Shown: positions 1-7,860, numbered from the stretch's first letter. The stretch: DNA of 64,000 nucleotides from Stackebrandtia albiflava (GCF_007994225.1 NZ_VLLL01000011.1:92330-156329); one strand, 5' to 3'. Numbers and translations are program-made. The notes: a model not told the origin generated them from the sequence alone.

Positions 1-1
1 C

Positions 2-706
2 ACCGCCGACGCGTACGACACCATCGCCGAGGCGTACAGCGCCGAGAACGAGTCGAGTCTGCTGAACGCCTACTACAACCGTCCCGCCATCCGCGACCTG
101 CTCGGGGACGTCACGGGCAGGCATGTCCTCGACGCGGGTTGCGGCTCCGGGCCGATACTCCTCGACCTGGTGGCGGGCGGTGCGACGGTGGTCGGCATCG
201 ACGGCAGCCAGGGGATGATCGACATCGCGCGTCGCCGGTTGGGGCCCGCGACGGACCTGAGGGTCGCCGATCTCGCCGATCCGCTTCCCTTCGACGACGC
301 GGTCTTCGACGACGTCGTGTGTTCGTTGGCGCTGCACTATCTCGAGGACTGGCAGCCTCCGCTCCAGGAGATGAGGCGGGTGCTCAAGCCGGGAGGGCGC
401 CTGGTCCTCTCCGTGGAGCATCCCCTCGTGAACTGGTTCTCCGCGCGGGAACGGGGCGAGAAGACCAACTACTTCAGCACCCGGCCCCGACACGAGAAGA
501 ACTGGATCGATCAGTCCGTCGACATCACGTTCTGGGACCGGTCGCTCTCCACGATGTGTCAGTCGTTCCTCGATGCCGGTTTCCGGATCGCCCGGGTCGA
601 GGAACCCGGCCCGGCACCGGAGGCCGTCGAACTGTTTCCCGAGTTCTTCGCGGACCGCGAGGATCCGCGCTTCCTGGCCTTCCTCTTCTTCGTCCTGGAG
701 GCGTGA
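2..706 (+). CDS. SAM-dependent class I methyltransferase (5' end outside window)
   Basis: The reading frame is open from the first bases of the window, so the true start lies upstream; 234 codons are visible. Near visible residue 42 it has the glycine-rich SAM-binding motif I (VLDAGCGSG), followed by an acidic motif (VVGIDGS) about 20 residues later, and a motif-IV-like stretch (FDDVVCSLALHYL). This is the Methyltransf_11/25 layout. The C-terminal part (NYFSTRP, then WDRSLSTM and a region like those of small-molecule methyltransferases) does not reveal the substrate. The gene ends six bases before the stop of the convergent next gene. Family assignment is secure; substrate is unknown. Confidence 0.9.
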   Translation, partial: TADAYDTIAEAYSAENESSLLNAYYNRPAIRDLLGDVTGRHVLDAGCGSGPILLDLVAGGATVVGIDGSQGMIDIARRRLGPATDLRVADLADPLPFDDAVFDDVVCSLALHYLEDWQPPLQEMRRVLKPGGRLVLSVEHPLVNWFSARERGEKTNYFSTRPRHEKNWIDQSVDITFWDRSLSTMCQSFLDAGFRIARVEEPGPAPEAVELFPEFFADREDPRFLAFLFFVLEA

Positions 707-712
707 GCCGCC

Positions 713-1330
713 TCAGCTACCGAGGATGGTGCGGGCCCGGGTGATGCGCCACCGGATGCGGCCGACATCGGCGTCGGTGTAGCGGTGGCCGTGTCTGACC
801 AGTTCCTCGTAGGTGCGGACCGCGGGCGCACCGATCCGTTCGACGGCTTCGGAGGCGTCGGTGACGCCGTCGAGAGCACCCCCACCGACGTCCACCCGCA
901 GTGCGTGAGGTCCGGCCTGGCGTACCAGGCCCGCGCTGAGCAGGACGTAGCGGGAGCGGACGTCGGCGTTGGCGCCGATCCGTTCCTCGGTTCGCGAGGG
1001 CGCGCCTGTGAGGCAGGAGGCCACAGCGGTGGGCCGGGCGCCCGTGGGGTCCAGGGGGCCGTACACCTCGCAGGCTTGAAGGGCCGTCAGCCAGGCCATC
1101 GAGGTGTTACCGGCCTTGACGGAGAGTTCGGCCAGGTTGTAGTAGATCGAGCCCGGTACCGCCTGGTCCTGGTCGCCTTGTTCGGCTTGGGCGACTCTGA
1201 CCGCGGGTCCGGTGGCCTTCTGGTAGTGGCGTAGGGCGAGGGCCCACTGGCCGCGGGCGATCGCGTTATCACCGCGTCGGATGAGCCTCGTGACGGTCCG
1301 CCGCTCGCCTTCGGGCGATTGCCAGGCCAT
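713..1330 (-). CDS. TPR-like helical protein of unknown function
   Basis: A 205-residue protein. The frame stays open farther upstream, but I chose the ATG at 1330 because an AAGGAGGAG ribosome-binding site lies 4-5 bases before it; the longer N-terminus would overlap the promoter side of the rloA-like gene on the other strand. It contains two helix pairs resembling tetratricopeptide repeats (around residues 15-40, GDNAIARGQWALALRHYQKA, and 58-80, YYNLAELSVKAGNTSMAWL). No catalytic motif, signal peptide or membrane segment is visible. Such proteins in actinobacteria often resemble the C-terminal part of TPR-containing regulators, but no DNA-binding domain is present, so no function is assigned. 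Confidence 0.7.
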   Translation of the reverse strand: MAWQSPEGERRTVTRLIRRGDNAIARGQWALALRHYQKATGPAVRVAQAEQGDQDQAVPGSIYYNLAELSVKAGNTSMAWLTALQACEVYGPLDPTGARPTAVASCLTGAPSRTEERIGANADVRSRYVLLSAGLVRQAGPHALRVDVGGGALDGVTDASEAVERIGAPAVRTYEELVRHGHRYTDADVGRIRWRITRARTILGS

Positions 1331-1602
1331 CGCTCCTCCTTCTTGCGGCGTGAGCAGCCCGAACGGTGACTGCGCAGCCACGGGGTGATCCGGTGTGTGC
1401 TCGATGTTACCCCTCGTGCTCCTGTGGCGGAAGGTGCGAAGCGGCGTACCGGTTTCTCGACAGGCGCCGGTGCCGTCATGCCTCCATTGAGGAATGAGCG
1501 AGACCGCGAACCGTGGCGGAGGTCGGGCCGGTGGCGGCGCTGCGCACCGCACGTGGATCGTGCGCGGATCGTGCGCGGCAGGCTCGGCTGGAAATGCATG
1601 GA

Positions 1603-1644
1603 GGTTCGCGCCGGGCGGCAAGCTGCCGCTGCCCGGCGCGAACC
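1603..1644. repeat. Perfect 14-bp inverted repeat upstream of rloA-like gene
   Basis: GGTTCGCGCCGGGC at 1603-1616 is the exact reverse complement of 1631-1644, with a 14-base loop that can itself pair (GGC/GCC). There is no T-run behind it, so it may be a barrier to read-through or an operator rather than a classic terminator. It lies 41 bases before the rloA-like start codon. Confidence 0.75.
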
Positions 1645-1664
1645 GTCTGATCACTCGAAAAACG

Positions 1665-1684
1665 TAGAATCCGCTAGGCTCCGC
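1665..1684 (+). promoter_or_regulatory. Putative promoter for a leaderless rloA-like mRNA
   Basis: TAGAAT at 1665-1670 and TAGGCT at 1675-1680 both fit actinobacterial -10 elements. The ATG at 1685 follows only 5-15 bases later and has no Shine-Dalgarno sequence, which is the arrangement of leaderless transcripts. No convincing -35 is seen. Confidence 0.4.
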
Positions 1685-3028
1685 ATGATAAAATGCCCTA
1701 TGGTCCTGCTGAGTTTCACGGTGCGCAACCACAAGAGCATCCGGGACGAGATCACGGTCGATCTCACGCGTTCGTCGCTGCGGACTCTCCGGCCACAGGG
1801 CGACGACTGGGCCGGCGCGACATACCCGATCGCGGGGATCTTCGGTGGCAACGCGACCGGGAAGTCGGCAGTTCTGGACGCCTTCCACTACACCTTCGCG
1901 GCGATCAATCGGTCCGCCACGTCGTGGCAGGCGTCGAAGTCGATGCACCGCGCGCCGTTCCTGCTCGATGGGAGCGCAAGGACCTCGTCCAGTGGATACG
2001 AACTCGACTTCGTCCATGAGGGACGTCGGCATCTCTACGGTTTCGAGGTCGACCACGACGGCATCAAGCGTGAGTGGCTTCGTGACGTGCCCGCCTCACG
2101 GTGGCGCACGCTGTTGGAGCGTGACCGGGACACCGGCACCCTGAAGTTCCACCAGAGTCTCCGCGCGAAGATCGAGGTGACCGCGCGTGAACTCGTGCTC
2201 AGCCGGGCACTCCTGTTGGACGAATCGCTCCTGCACCCCGTGGCTCGGGGACTGGCCTCCGGCTTCGACTGTGTACTGGTGAAGGACTCCCACCGTGCCG
2301 AGCGTCTGGCGAGCCTGGCGGACTCACTGGCGGAGGGAAGCGTCACCTTCACGGACCTCGAAGCGCTACTCCAGGTCGCCGACATCGGAGTCGTGAAGGT
2401 GGGCATCGAGGAGACGAACATCCCCGAGCACGTGCGCCGGGTGCTCCGTCGGCTCCGACGTGAGCTGCGCGAGGAGGAGGGGCCCGTCGACCCCGTCTCC
2501 GGCGATGAGGAGACCGGTGATCTGGACGACGATCAGCTCGCTCAGGTGGTGCGGCATCTGGTGTTCACCCATCAGGGCACTGCCGACGAGTGTCCGGAGT
2601 TCACCATCCAGGATGAGAGTGACGGCACGATCGCCTGGCTCGCCATCGCGGTGCCGGCTTTGGAGGCACTACGGGAGGGAGGGTTGCTTCTCGTCGATGA
2701 GATCGACGCGAGCCTGCATCCCCATCTGCTTGAGGTGCTGCTTGGAGCGTTCGCGGACCCACTGGTCAACACCCGGCACGCGCAGCTCGTCTTCACGAGC
2801 CACGAATCGTACGTCCTCTCGCCGCTCAGCGAGGTGAGGCTGGAGCCCGAACAGGTCTGGCTCACCGACAAGACCAACGAGGGGGTAACAGAGCTGACCT
2901 GCCTCGCCGACTTCCCGAAGCACCCGGATGCGAACGTGGCGCGACGCTACCTCACCGGCCGGTATGGCGGGACACCGCGGCTCTCGCCGAGCACGCTGGC
3001 CGCACTCGTCGGTTCGGGGGAGTGTTGA
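1685..3028 (+). CDS. RloA/AbiL-like AAA family ATPase
   Basis: About 447 residues from the ATG at 1685 (ATG 1700 is an alternative; neither has an SD). The N-terminus (LLSFTVRNHKSIRDEI) is typical of the AAA15/RloA branch of SMC-like ATPases. Walker A is GGNATGKS near residue 54-61; Walker B with signature is LLLVDEIDASLHPHL near residue 335-350, followed by a QLVFTSHES switch-region motif. The gene overlaps the downstream rloB-like gene by 7 bases. In this family the ATPase partners a TOPRIM-type effector; lactococcal AbiL (AbiLi/AbiLii) is a phage abortive-infection system with this pair. Function here as phage defence is inferred from family and pairing. Confidence 0.87.
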   Translation: MIKCPMVLLSFTVRNHKSIRDEITVDLTRSSLRTLRPQGDDWAGATYPIAGIFGGNATGKSAVLDAFHYTFAAINRSATSWQASKSMHRAPFLLDGSARTSSSGYELDFVHEGRRHLYGFEVDHDGIKREWLRDVPASRWRTLLERDRDTGTLKFHQSLRAKIEVTARELVLSRALLLDESLLHPVARGLASGFDCVLVKDSHRAERLASLADSLAEGSVTFTDLEALLQVADIGVVKVGIEETNIPEHVRRVLRRLRRELREEEGPVDPVSGDEETGDLDDDQLAQVVRHLVFTHQGTADECPEFTIQDESDGTIAWLAIAVPALEALREGGLLLVDEIDASLHPHLLEVLLGAFADPLVNTRHAQLVFTSHESYVLSPLSEVRLEPEQVWLTDKTNEGVTELTCLADFPKHPDANVARRYLTGRYGGTPRLSPSTLAALVGSGEC

Positions 3029-3624
3029 GGGTGGCGACACGAATGCAGAGCGGGCGCGCCAGGCCCAGGAGGCAGCCCGCTCAGCGCATCCTCGTGGTCA
3101 CCGAGGGAACGCGGACGGAGCCCCAGTACGTCGAGGGCTTGAATCGCCACCTGCGCAGCGCGGGTGCCACCGCCATCGTGAAACCGGTCGGCGTGGGTAA
3201 GGATCCGGCGGCGGTCGTCCGGAAATGCATGGAGATCCGCGACAAGGCAGTAAGCGACGAGAAGGAGTACGACATCTGCGTCTGTCTGGTGGACGTGGAT
3301 CGGCACGAGGCACTGCGCACCGCCTGTCGACTCGCCGACAGCGAGTCGATCCTCCTGCTCGCCTCGAATCTCAAGTTCGAGGCATGGCTGCGGTGGCACG
3401 TTGAAGACAAGCGCTCTGCGTTGAGTAGCGGCCAGCTCGACGATCTCTTGGCGAAGCTGGGACTGGTCACCAAGAAGATGCTCGCACCGCGCTTCCCCTT
3501 CCACGCCGTACAGGGAGCATGTGAGATCGCGCGCCGAGCGGACCCCGATCTGGCCGCCGGGAGGATAGGCCCCGACCCCTCCTCAGCGATGCCGATACTC
3601 GTCGATCTCATGTCGGGGCGGTGA
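3022..3624 (+). CDS. RloB-like (TOPRIM-type) effector, partner of the ATPase
   Basis: 200 residues from GTG 3022; TTG 3025 or GTG 3031 are possible, with a GGGGGAG SD just upstream. After a basic N-terminus it has ILVVTEGTRTEPQYVEGL (residues 23-40), the RloB form of the TOPRIM acidic motif (VTEG.xTE), then DICVCLVDVDRHE near residues 88-100, giving the DxD of TOPRIM folds, and a conserved SNLKFEAWLRWH block. This is the expected length of a RloB protein. Start-stop overlap with the ATPase implies translational coupling. A nuclease role fits the TOPRIM fold but has not been shown from sequence. Confidence 0.87.
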   Translation: MLRVATRMQSGRARPRRQPAQRILVVTEGTRTEPQYVEGLNRHLRSAGATAIVKPVGVGKDPAAVVRKCMEIRDKAVSDEKEYDICVCLVDVDRHEALRTACRLADSESILLLASNLKFEAWLRWHVEDKRSALSSGQLDDLLAKLGLVTKKMLAPRFPFHAVQGACEIARRADPDLAAGRIGPDPSSAMPILVDLMSGR

Positions 3625-3813
3625 GGGCGAGATCCGCTGTTCGGCTCGTTCCAGAAAGGATTCGTCGGCGGGCGACGGTATGTGGCGTCCCCGGCGCAGT
3701 GGCGTATGCACCTTCGTGACGGGCGGCGTCGTCTTCGACGGCACGATTCACTCGCTGGGAATGCGCTGCGGGAAAGGACACGGCCGGGCCACCGGCTTAC
3801 CGCTCCGAACTGA

Positions 3814-4368
3814 TCAGGAATCCGGTGGAAGGCCGCGTAGGTCCTTGAAGTAACGGGCCACCGGCCACCTCACGAATCCGTCCGACTCGTACAGGCCGCG
3901 TGCCGGTTCGTGGCCGGGATCGTCGCCGGTCTCCACCATCATCATCCGGGCACCCGCCGCCTGTGCCCGCGCGTACGCGTGTTCCATCAACATCCGCGCG
4001 ATGCCGATGCGTTGGTGCGCGGGATCGACCGCGAGCACGTAGATCTCGCCCATGAAGTCCTCGGGATGCAGTCTGGTGCAGGCCCATCCGACCGGTGTCC
4101 CGTCCAGTACCGCGACGTCCACGTTCTCGGGCTCGCCGTCCAACACCTCGGCCAGGTCCGCCCGTTGCCTCGCCTCCCAGCCGTCTGGATAGAAGGAGTC
4201 GTAGACGAACTCTGGAGTCCCGGCCTTCAACCGTGGGAACACTGGAGCCCAGGCACGGATCGAGATGTCGAGAAGTGAGGAGCGGTGCGAGACATCGTAG
4301 GCGACGATCTGTGCCTGATCCCGGTTAACGTCGCCCCGGGATTCGATTGACGTGTTCCGCTCGGCCAC
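3814..4368 (-). CDS. GNAT family N-acetyltransferase
   Basis: 184 residues from GTG 4368; AGGGGG lies 6-7 bases upstream on the minus strand. Longer in-frame starts give an arginine-rich, shadow-like extension. The GNAT core is clear: motif A in MGEIYVLAVDPAHQRIGIAR (acetyl-CoA pyrophosphate loop Q-R-I-G-I-A), helix MLMEHAYARAQAAG, and motif B GLYESDGF near the C-terminus. The N-terminal half contains the WAPVF and YPDGWEARQ segments often found in stand-alone bacterial GNATs. The acceptor is unknown. It lies alone between the rloAB-like pair and a VOC gene. Confidence 0.85.
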   Translation of the reverse strand: MAERNTSIESRGDVNRDQAQIVAYDVSHRSSLLDISIRAWAPVFPRLKAGTPEFVYDSFYPDGWEARQRADLAEVLDGEPENVDVAVLDGTPVGWACTRLHPEDFMGEIYVLAVDPAHQRIGIARMLMEHAYARAQAAGARMMMVETGDDPGHEPARGLYESDGFVRWPVARYFKDLRGLPPDS

Positions 4369-4484
4369 ACGACGCCCCCTGACCTCTTGCCGAATCGAGG
4401 TCGCCGTTCCGGCGACCGTCACGAGGATCCAATGTACTCGTTCCGCCGGACGCCGACGACGAGGTGGGCGAACCGCTCGCGCAC

Positions 4485-4877
4485 CTATTCGGACGGTGTC
4501 CCGGCAGCGCCGTTGCTCGTCCGGGCACACACCATCAGAGGATTCCCGTCCGGGTCGCGGAACTGCACGAAGGCGACACTGCCGATGTCCACGACGTCGG
4601 AGACGAGGTCCGCACCGAGCTCGCGGAGATGGGCCACGACCGCGCCGAGGTCGTCCGCCCACCAGAAGAAGCGCGGTGGCCCGTCGGGGGTGAACGGCGC
4701 GTTGGCGTCCAGGGCCAGGCCCGGGCCGGCCTCCATGGCGACGTCCACGATCGTGGCGTCATGGGAGGGCGCGGAGACCTCGACCCCGAGGAGCCGGCTG
4801 TACCAGGCCGCGGCACGTGCGATGTCGCGTACGGGGATGAAGACCTGGCCGATCTCGCGGCGTATGGGAGTCGTCAT
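4485..4877 (-). CDS. VOC (glyoxalase/bleomycin-resistance) superfamily protein
   Basis: 130 residues: one vicinal-oxygen-chelate module pair. QVFIPVRDIARAAAWYSRLLG at residues 10-30 is the first beta-alpha unit; FFWWADDLGAVVAHLRELGA begins the second; FVQFRDPDGNPLMV is the classic DPDGN(x)L terminus. Candidate metal positions are weak, so whether it is an enzyme or a binding protein is unclear. Monocistronic, in the same orientation as the GNAT gene. Confidence 0.85.
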   Translation of the reverse strand: MTTPIRREIGQVFIPVRDIARAAAWYSRLLGVEVSAPSHDATIVDVAMEAGPGLALDANAPFTPDGPPRFFWWADDLGAVVAHLRELGADLVSDVVDIGSVAFVQFRDPDGNPLMVCARTSNGAAGTPSE

Positions 4878-5026
4878 GAGATGAAGGGTATTGGCCCGAT
4901 CGCGGTTTCCGGGCGGAATGGAGGCACATACGGAGCCGCGCCGGAAATGTCACCGTGCCCCCTCATCCCGCATGCCCATCGACCCACACGCGGCTAGAGT
5001 GACCACAGCGAGAGGAAGGCCGAGAC

Positions 5027-5383
5027 ATGACAGCCATCGCCGACCACGACTCCTACATCGCCGCCGCTCCCGAGGCGTTCCGCCCGGTCCTCAGCCACCT
5101 CCGGGACCTCCTGGGTGACGCTCTGCCGGACGCGGAGGAGATGACGGCGTACGACATGCCGGGGTTCAGCGTCGGGGGCAAGGTCGTCGCGAGCTACGCG
5201 GCGTTCAGCAGGCAGGTCGGGTTGTACTTCCTCGCCCCCGCGATCGCGGCCCATGCCGAGGAGATCACGGAGGCGGGCCTCAAGGCGACCAAGACCGGCG
5301 TCACCTTCTCGCCGCGCAAGCCGATCCCGGACGAGCTCGTCACCAAGCTCGCACGGGCATCACGCGAGCACGCCGCCGACTGA
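5027..5383 (+). CDS. DUF1801 / YdhG-type iron-chaperone-like protein
   Basis: 118 residues with a GAGGAAGG ribosome-binding site about 8 bases before the ATG. The sequence DSYIAAAPEAFRPVLSHLRDLL - EEMTAYDMPGFSVGGKVVASYAAFSRQVGLYF - KTGVTFSPRKPIPDELV matches the DUF1801 family (frataxin-like fold; some members, such as Bacillus Fra, act as iron chaperones). Function here is only inferred. Its stop lies 50 bases before the left repeat of the ychF-end islet, so it belongs to the flanking chromosome rather than to the islet. Confidence 0.8.
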   Translation: MTAIADHDSYIAAAPEAFRPVLSHLRDLLGDALPDAEEMTAYDMPGFSVGGKVVASYAAFSRQVGLYFLAPAIAAHAEEITEAGLKATKTGVTFSPRKPIPDELVTKLARASREHAAD

Positions 5384-5432
5384 CGCACTCGGCTGCGGAC
5401 TCCACGCGGCTTCGGCCCTACGACGTCGCTAC

Positions 5433-5452
5433 ACGTTGAAGCGGAAATCGAC
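5433..5452 (-). repeat. Left direct repeat: remnant of ychF 3' end (att-like)
   Basis: ACGTTGAAGCGGAAATCGAC; on the minus strand it encodes VDFRFNV with a TAG stop directly after, whereas the intact ychF end reads VEFRFNV with TGA. Similarity to the right copy ends sharply on both sides. Confidence 0.75.
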
Positions 5453-5507
5453 CGAGGGCCATCTACTAACGCGCGTGCAGACCAATCGACGGAGTGCGAA
5501 AACGCTC

Positions 5508-6593
5508 CTAATCGAACCGATTTGGGAGGCTTTCCTCATGCTGCGGATTGTCCCGATCGGGCGCGAACAGTGGCTCACCGTCGAAGTCCACGTCGACGAG
5601 TCCGCCCACCGGTTTGATATTGATCAGGTCTGGTTCGGGCAAATCGGCAGGAACGAATCGCTCGTCCTCGGGGTGGTGAAAGACGTACTCCCGGGCCGCT
5701 TCCGCAGTGTGCTGGTTGAACAGCTTCTCCATGGCTGTGGTCCCGGACTGGATTTGGTCGATCCGTCCGGCAAGCACCATCTCGCGGAGCTGCTGGACAC
5801 GAGAATCGCCCGCTCCAACACCCTCCAACATCGCCATGGGGTCGCTCATGAGTAGTCCCAGCTTTCGCGTGAGCGGGAACGTGACGCCCCATGCCGTCGC
5901 GAAACCGACTCCCTCCCACGACTTAGCATTCGGTCGGCGCACCAGACTGACGGGAGCATCCGATGTGATGAGGGAGCGTCGGTCGAAGCGAACGAGCGCC
6001 CAGGGGCGGGTCGCAAGGTAGGGTGTCAGTTCGATCGCGGTCTTGACTGCGTTCTGGATGTGAGCCAGGTTGGAGAATCCGATCGGCGGCCCTCCGGGTT
6101 GGGTGGCCTCGTCCCAGATTCGAGCCTCTTGCTCCGGCGTCGGGTCGAACCTGAGATTGTCACGGATCCAAGCACTCACGTTCTTGCGACCACCGGTACC
6201 CATCTCTAGCCGGACCATGGTCGCGCGCAGATGCTCCGTCGTCCTGCGGGTATCAGGCCCGCGCACGCTCTGCAACGCCGTGTAGTGGGCGAAGGCCCAC
6301 CTGTTCTCCTCGGAAGGAGGAAACTCGCCGTCGGCGAAGCCCCTGATGATGCCGAGGGCCTGGCCTTCGACCTCGCTCAGCGCCTTCTCGAACGCATCCG
6401 GCTCCTCGAACTCGCCGACCGCGTGGAATTGGTTCTGTGCGGCCACGTTCTTCACGCTCGGTGTGTAGGGCTGTCGGGATCGGTCAAGGGGAATGACTCT
6501 GATGCGCTCCTTGTTCGTAGCGAAGCCCCGAAGGTACGCCTGCGGCACGTAGTGATGAAGCTTCGCCGTGCTCTTCTTGCCGGTCACGTGCAC
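5508..6593 (-). CDS. DUF4238 domain-containing protein
   Basis: 361 residues. The N-terminal LHHYVPQAYLRGFA motif (residues 12-25) is diagnostic of DUF4238, followed by RIRVIPLDRSRQPYTPSVKNVAAQNQF and a helical middle part. The C-terminal half contains ALVRFDRRSLITSDAPVSLV and FPLTRKLGLLMSDP, also typical of the family. ATG 6593 gives MHVTGKKS; a GTG two codons later is possible. The biochemical role is unknown; members are often found in accessory islands. It lies 91 bases downstream of the HEPN chimera on the same strand, inside the ychF-end islet, and the spacer is visibly more AT-rich than the surrounding core genes. Confidence 0.85.
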   Translation of the reverse strand: MHVTGKKSTAKLHHYVPQAYLRGFATNKERIRVIPLDRSRQPYTPSVKNVAAQNQFHAVGEFEEPDAFEKALSEVEGQALGIIRGFADGEFPPSEENRWAFAHYTALQSVRGPDTRRTTEHLRATMVRLEMGTGGRKNVSAWIRDNLRFDPTPEQEARIWDEATQPGGPPIGFSNLAHIQNAVKTAIELTPYLATRPWALVRFDRRSLITSDAPVSLVRRPNAKSWEGVGFATAWGVTFPLTRKLGLLMSDPMAMLEGVGAGDSRVQQLREMVLAGRIDQIQSGTTAMEKLFNQHTAEAAREYVFHHPEDERFVPADLPEPDLINIKPVGGLVDVDFDGEPLFAPDRDNPQHEESLPNRFD

Positions 6594-6684
6594 ACCATCC
6601 TCAGATGGCGCTTCTGCGTCGCACCCGAATCATCCTTATTCAATGCAGCTACCTCTTCCCTCTCGCGCAACTGCCCGCCTCGTC

Positions 6685-7230
6685 TCAGCGACAGCCCCTT
6701 CGTCCAGATTCGGAGGCGACCAGCCATTCGCGGGCAAGACCAGTCGTATGCCTGAGTCTTGGGCGATCCCGTACGATCTCCCTCTGCCGCTTGGGCGGCA
6801 GACCGATTTCGTGCAGCACATTGAGGATTACGACGGCCGTCGTCACCTCGACGACGGCGATCAGCTCCTCGAAGGAGTGATTCGACGTCTTGCCCGTGTG
6901 CGCGAGGTCGTTGCGGGCCTGCGTAGTCCTCTTCGTCCAGTGGGCAACGTTCGGCACTAGGAGCGCGATCGATTCCTGATCGGGTCGCGCGGCGAGGGCG
7001 TGAAGTCGGTCCCGGAGGGTCGGATCGTTGCGGACGGCCTGCTTGAACCTGTCCCGGTGCTCCTCAGGGACCTGCCCGAGCATCGCGTCCCGCATCGTGG
7101 TGAACGCATTGGACACGTCGCCTTGGACGACGAACGAGCCGGACGCGGTCCGGTAGACGTTCGGGCAGTCGTCCTTGCCGCACTCGCCGTTCCCGTTGCC
7201 GGTCAGCCGGGTCAGTTCCTCACGAGCCAT
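6685..7230 (-). CDS. Chimeric protein: small regulator-associated N-terminus joined to an ApeA-like HEPN domain
   Basis: 181 residues. Residues 1-40 (MAREELTRLTG...GECGKDDCPNVYRTASGSFVVQG) resemble a roughly 70-residue actinobacterial protein family usually encoded beside XRE-type regulators. From about residue 41 the sequence changes to a HEPN-type helical domain: HRDRFKQAVRNDP, then WTKRTTQARNDLAHTGK holding the R-X4-H motif (R106 to H111), then FEELIAVVEVTTAVVILNVLHEIGL. The second part looks like the C-terminus of ApeA-type HEPN proteins, whose N-terminal domain is missing. The gene may be a deletion fusion; the HEPN active-site motif is intact, so RNase activity remains possible. Confidence 0.65.
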   Translation of the reverse strand: MAREELTRLTGNGNGECGKDDCPNVYRTASGSFVVQGDVSNAFTTMRDAMLGQVPEEHRDRFKQAVRNDPTLRDRLHALAARPDQESIALLVPNVAHWTKRTTQARNDLAHTGKTSNHSFEELIAVVEVTTAVVILNVLHEIGLPPKRQREIVRDRPRLRHTTGLAREWLVASESGRRGCR

Positions 7231-7310
7231 GGTGAAACCCCCTGTCCCGCGCCCCCTCGTGGGGCGGCATCACGACCGTACGGAGGGGGCGCTGTCGCGT
7301 CCATGCGGTG

Positions 7311-7326
7311 ACGCGAATATTCGCGT
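7311..7326. promoter_or_regulatory. 16-bp perfect palindrome (operator-like)
   Basis: ACGCGAATATTCGCGT is a perfect palindrome 81-96 bases upstream of the HEPN chimera start (minus strand). AT-cored palindromes of this form precede XRE-regulator gene pairs in actinobacteria (general recollection); no regulator gene remains next to it. Confidence 0.6.
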
Positions 7327-7371
7327 TGTCGCATAAAGAGGGGCCGTTCCGGGAGGCCCGAAGCAACATCG

Positions 7372-7860
7372 TCAGGACGCGAGCGGCTCCGCCAACAGCA
7401 CGACACGATCGCTCTCGACCTCGAATCCAAGTACGGGATGGCTGCCGTCGCCGCCCTCGGCATCCATCAGCACCGGCTTCCCCAACCGCCGCCCGATAGC
7501 CGTGAGGAACTCACAGAACAGGTCGAGCCGCTCCTGCCCCTGGAGTTCCCGCAGGTCGACATCAAAGTCGATCTCGTCTGCCGAGTAGAAGCGGAAGATC
7601 ACCAGCACCTCGGGGGCCAGCCAGACCCTCAGCTGCGGACACTCCGCATCAGCCTGGCGGGACAGAACTACCTCCGCCCGAGGCACAGGAAGTACTGACT
7701 CTCCTTCGGAGTACTGGCACTTCCATCCGCTCACGTCAACAAGGTCGAGGACAGCCTGCCAGTCCTCGACCGAGGCCCCAGGAACGAGCACGTCTGGCAG
7801 CGCGCCCATCAGATCGGGGTCGAAGAACCCTCTGACGTCATCCCACAGCAGGTCAGCCAC
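7372..7860 (-). CDS. Hypothetical protein
   Basis: 162 residues from GTG 7860 (MADLLWDDVRGFFDP); a G-rich AGGATGGGGGA tract precedes it. The longer in-frame start at 7950 adds only an arginine/glycine-rich leader typical of non-coding GC-rich DNA, so it was rejected. Acidic, soluble, no signal or membrane segment; features include VEDWQAVLDLVDVSGW, a hydrophobic LRVWLAPEVLVIFRFYSADEIDFDVDLREL block and a C-terminal GFEVESDRVVLL strand. It resembles a class of small acidic actinobacterial proteins sometimes found beside polymorphic toxins, but I do not recognise the family. Last gene of the ychF-end islet. Confidence 0.65.
   Translation of the reverse strand: MADLLWDDVRGFFDPDLMGALPDVLVPGASVEDWQAVLDLVDVSGWKCQYSEGESVLPVPRAEVVLSRQADAECPQLRVWLAPEVLVIFRFYSADEIDFDVDLRELQGQERLDLFCEFLTAIGRRLGKPVLMDAEGGDGSHPVLGFEVESDRVVLLAEPLAS

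Larger units (their letters stand above)
1331..1684. other. Non-coding region between divergent genes
   Basis: Divergent upstream region of the TPR-like gene and the rloA-like gene. It holds an 11-bp tandem repeat (GGATCGTGCGC at 1555-1565 and 1566-1576), a perfect 14-bp inverted repeat (1603-1644) and a -10-like TAGAAT/TAGGCT pair just before the rloA-like start. No credible coding frame is seen. Confidence 0.6.

Noticed and set aside
1685..3624. PARIS or OLD-type assignment for the ATPase pair
   Set aside because: The second protein has RloB motifs, not a DUF4435 (AriB) sequence, and the TOPRIM domain is a separate gene, not fused as in OLD.
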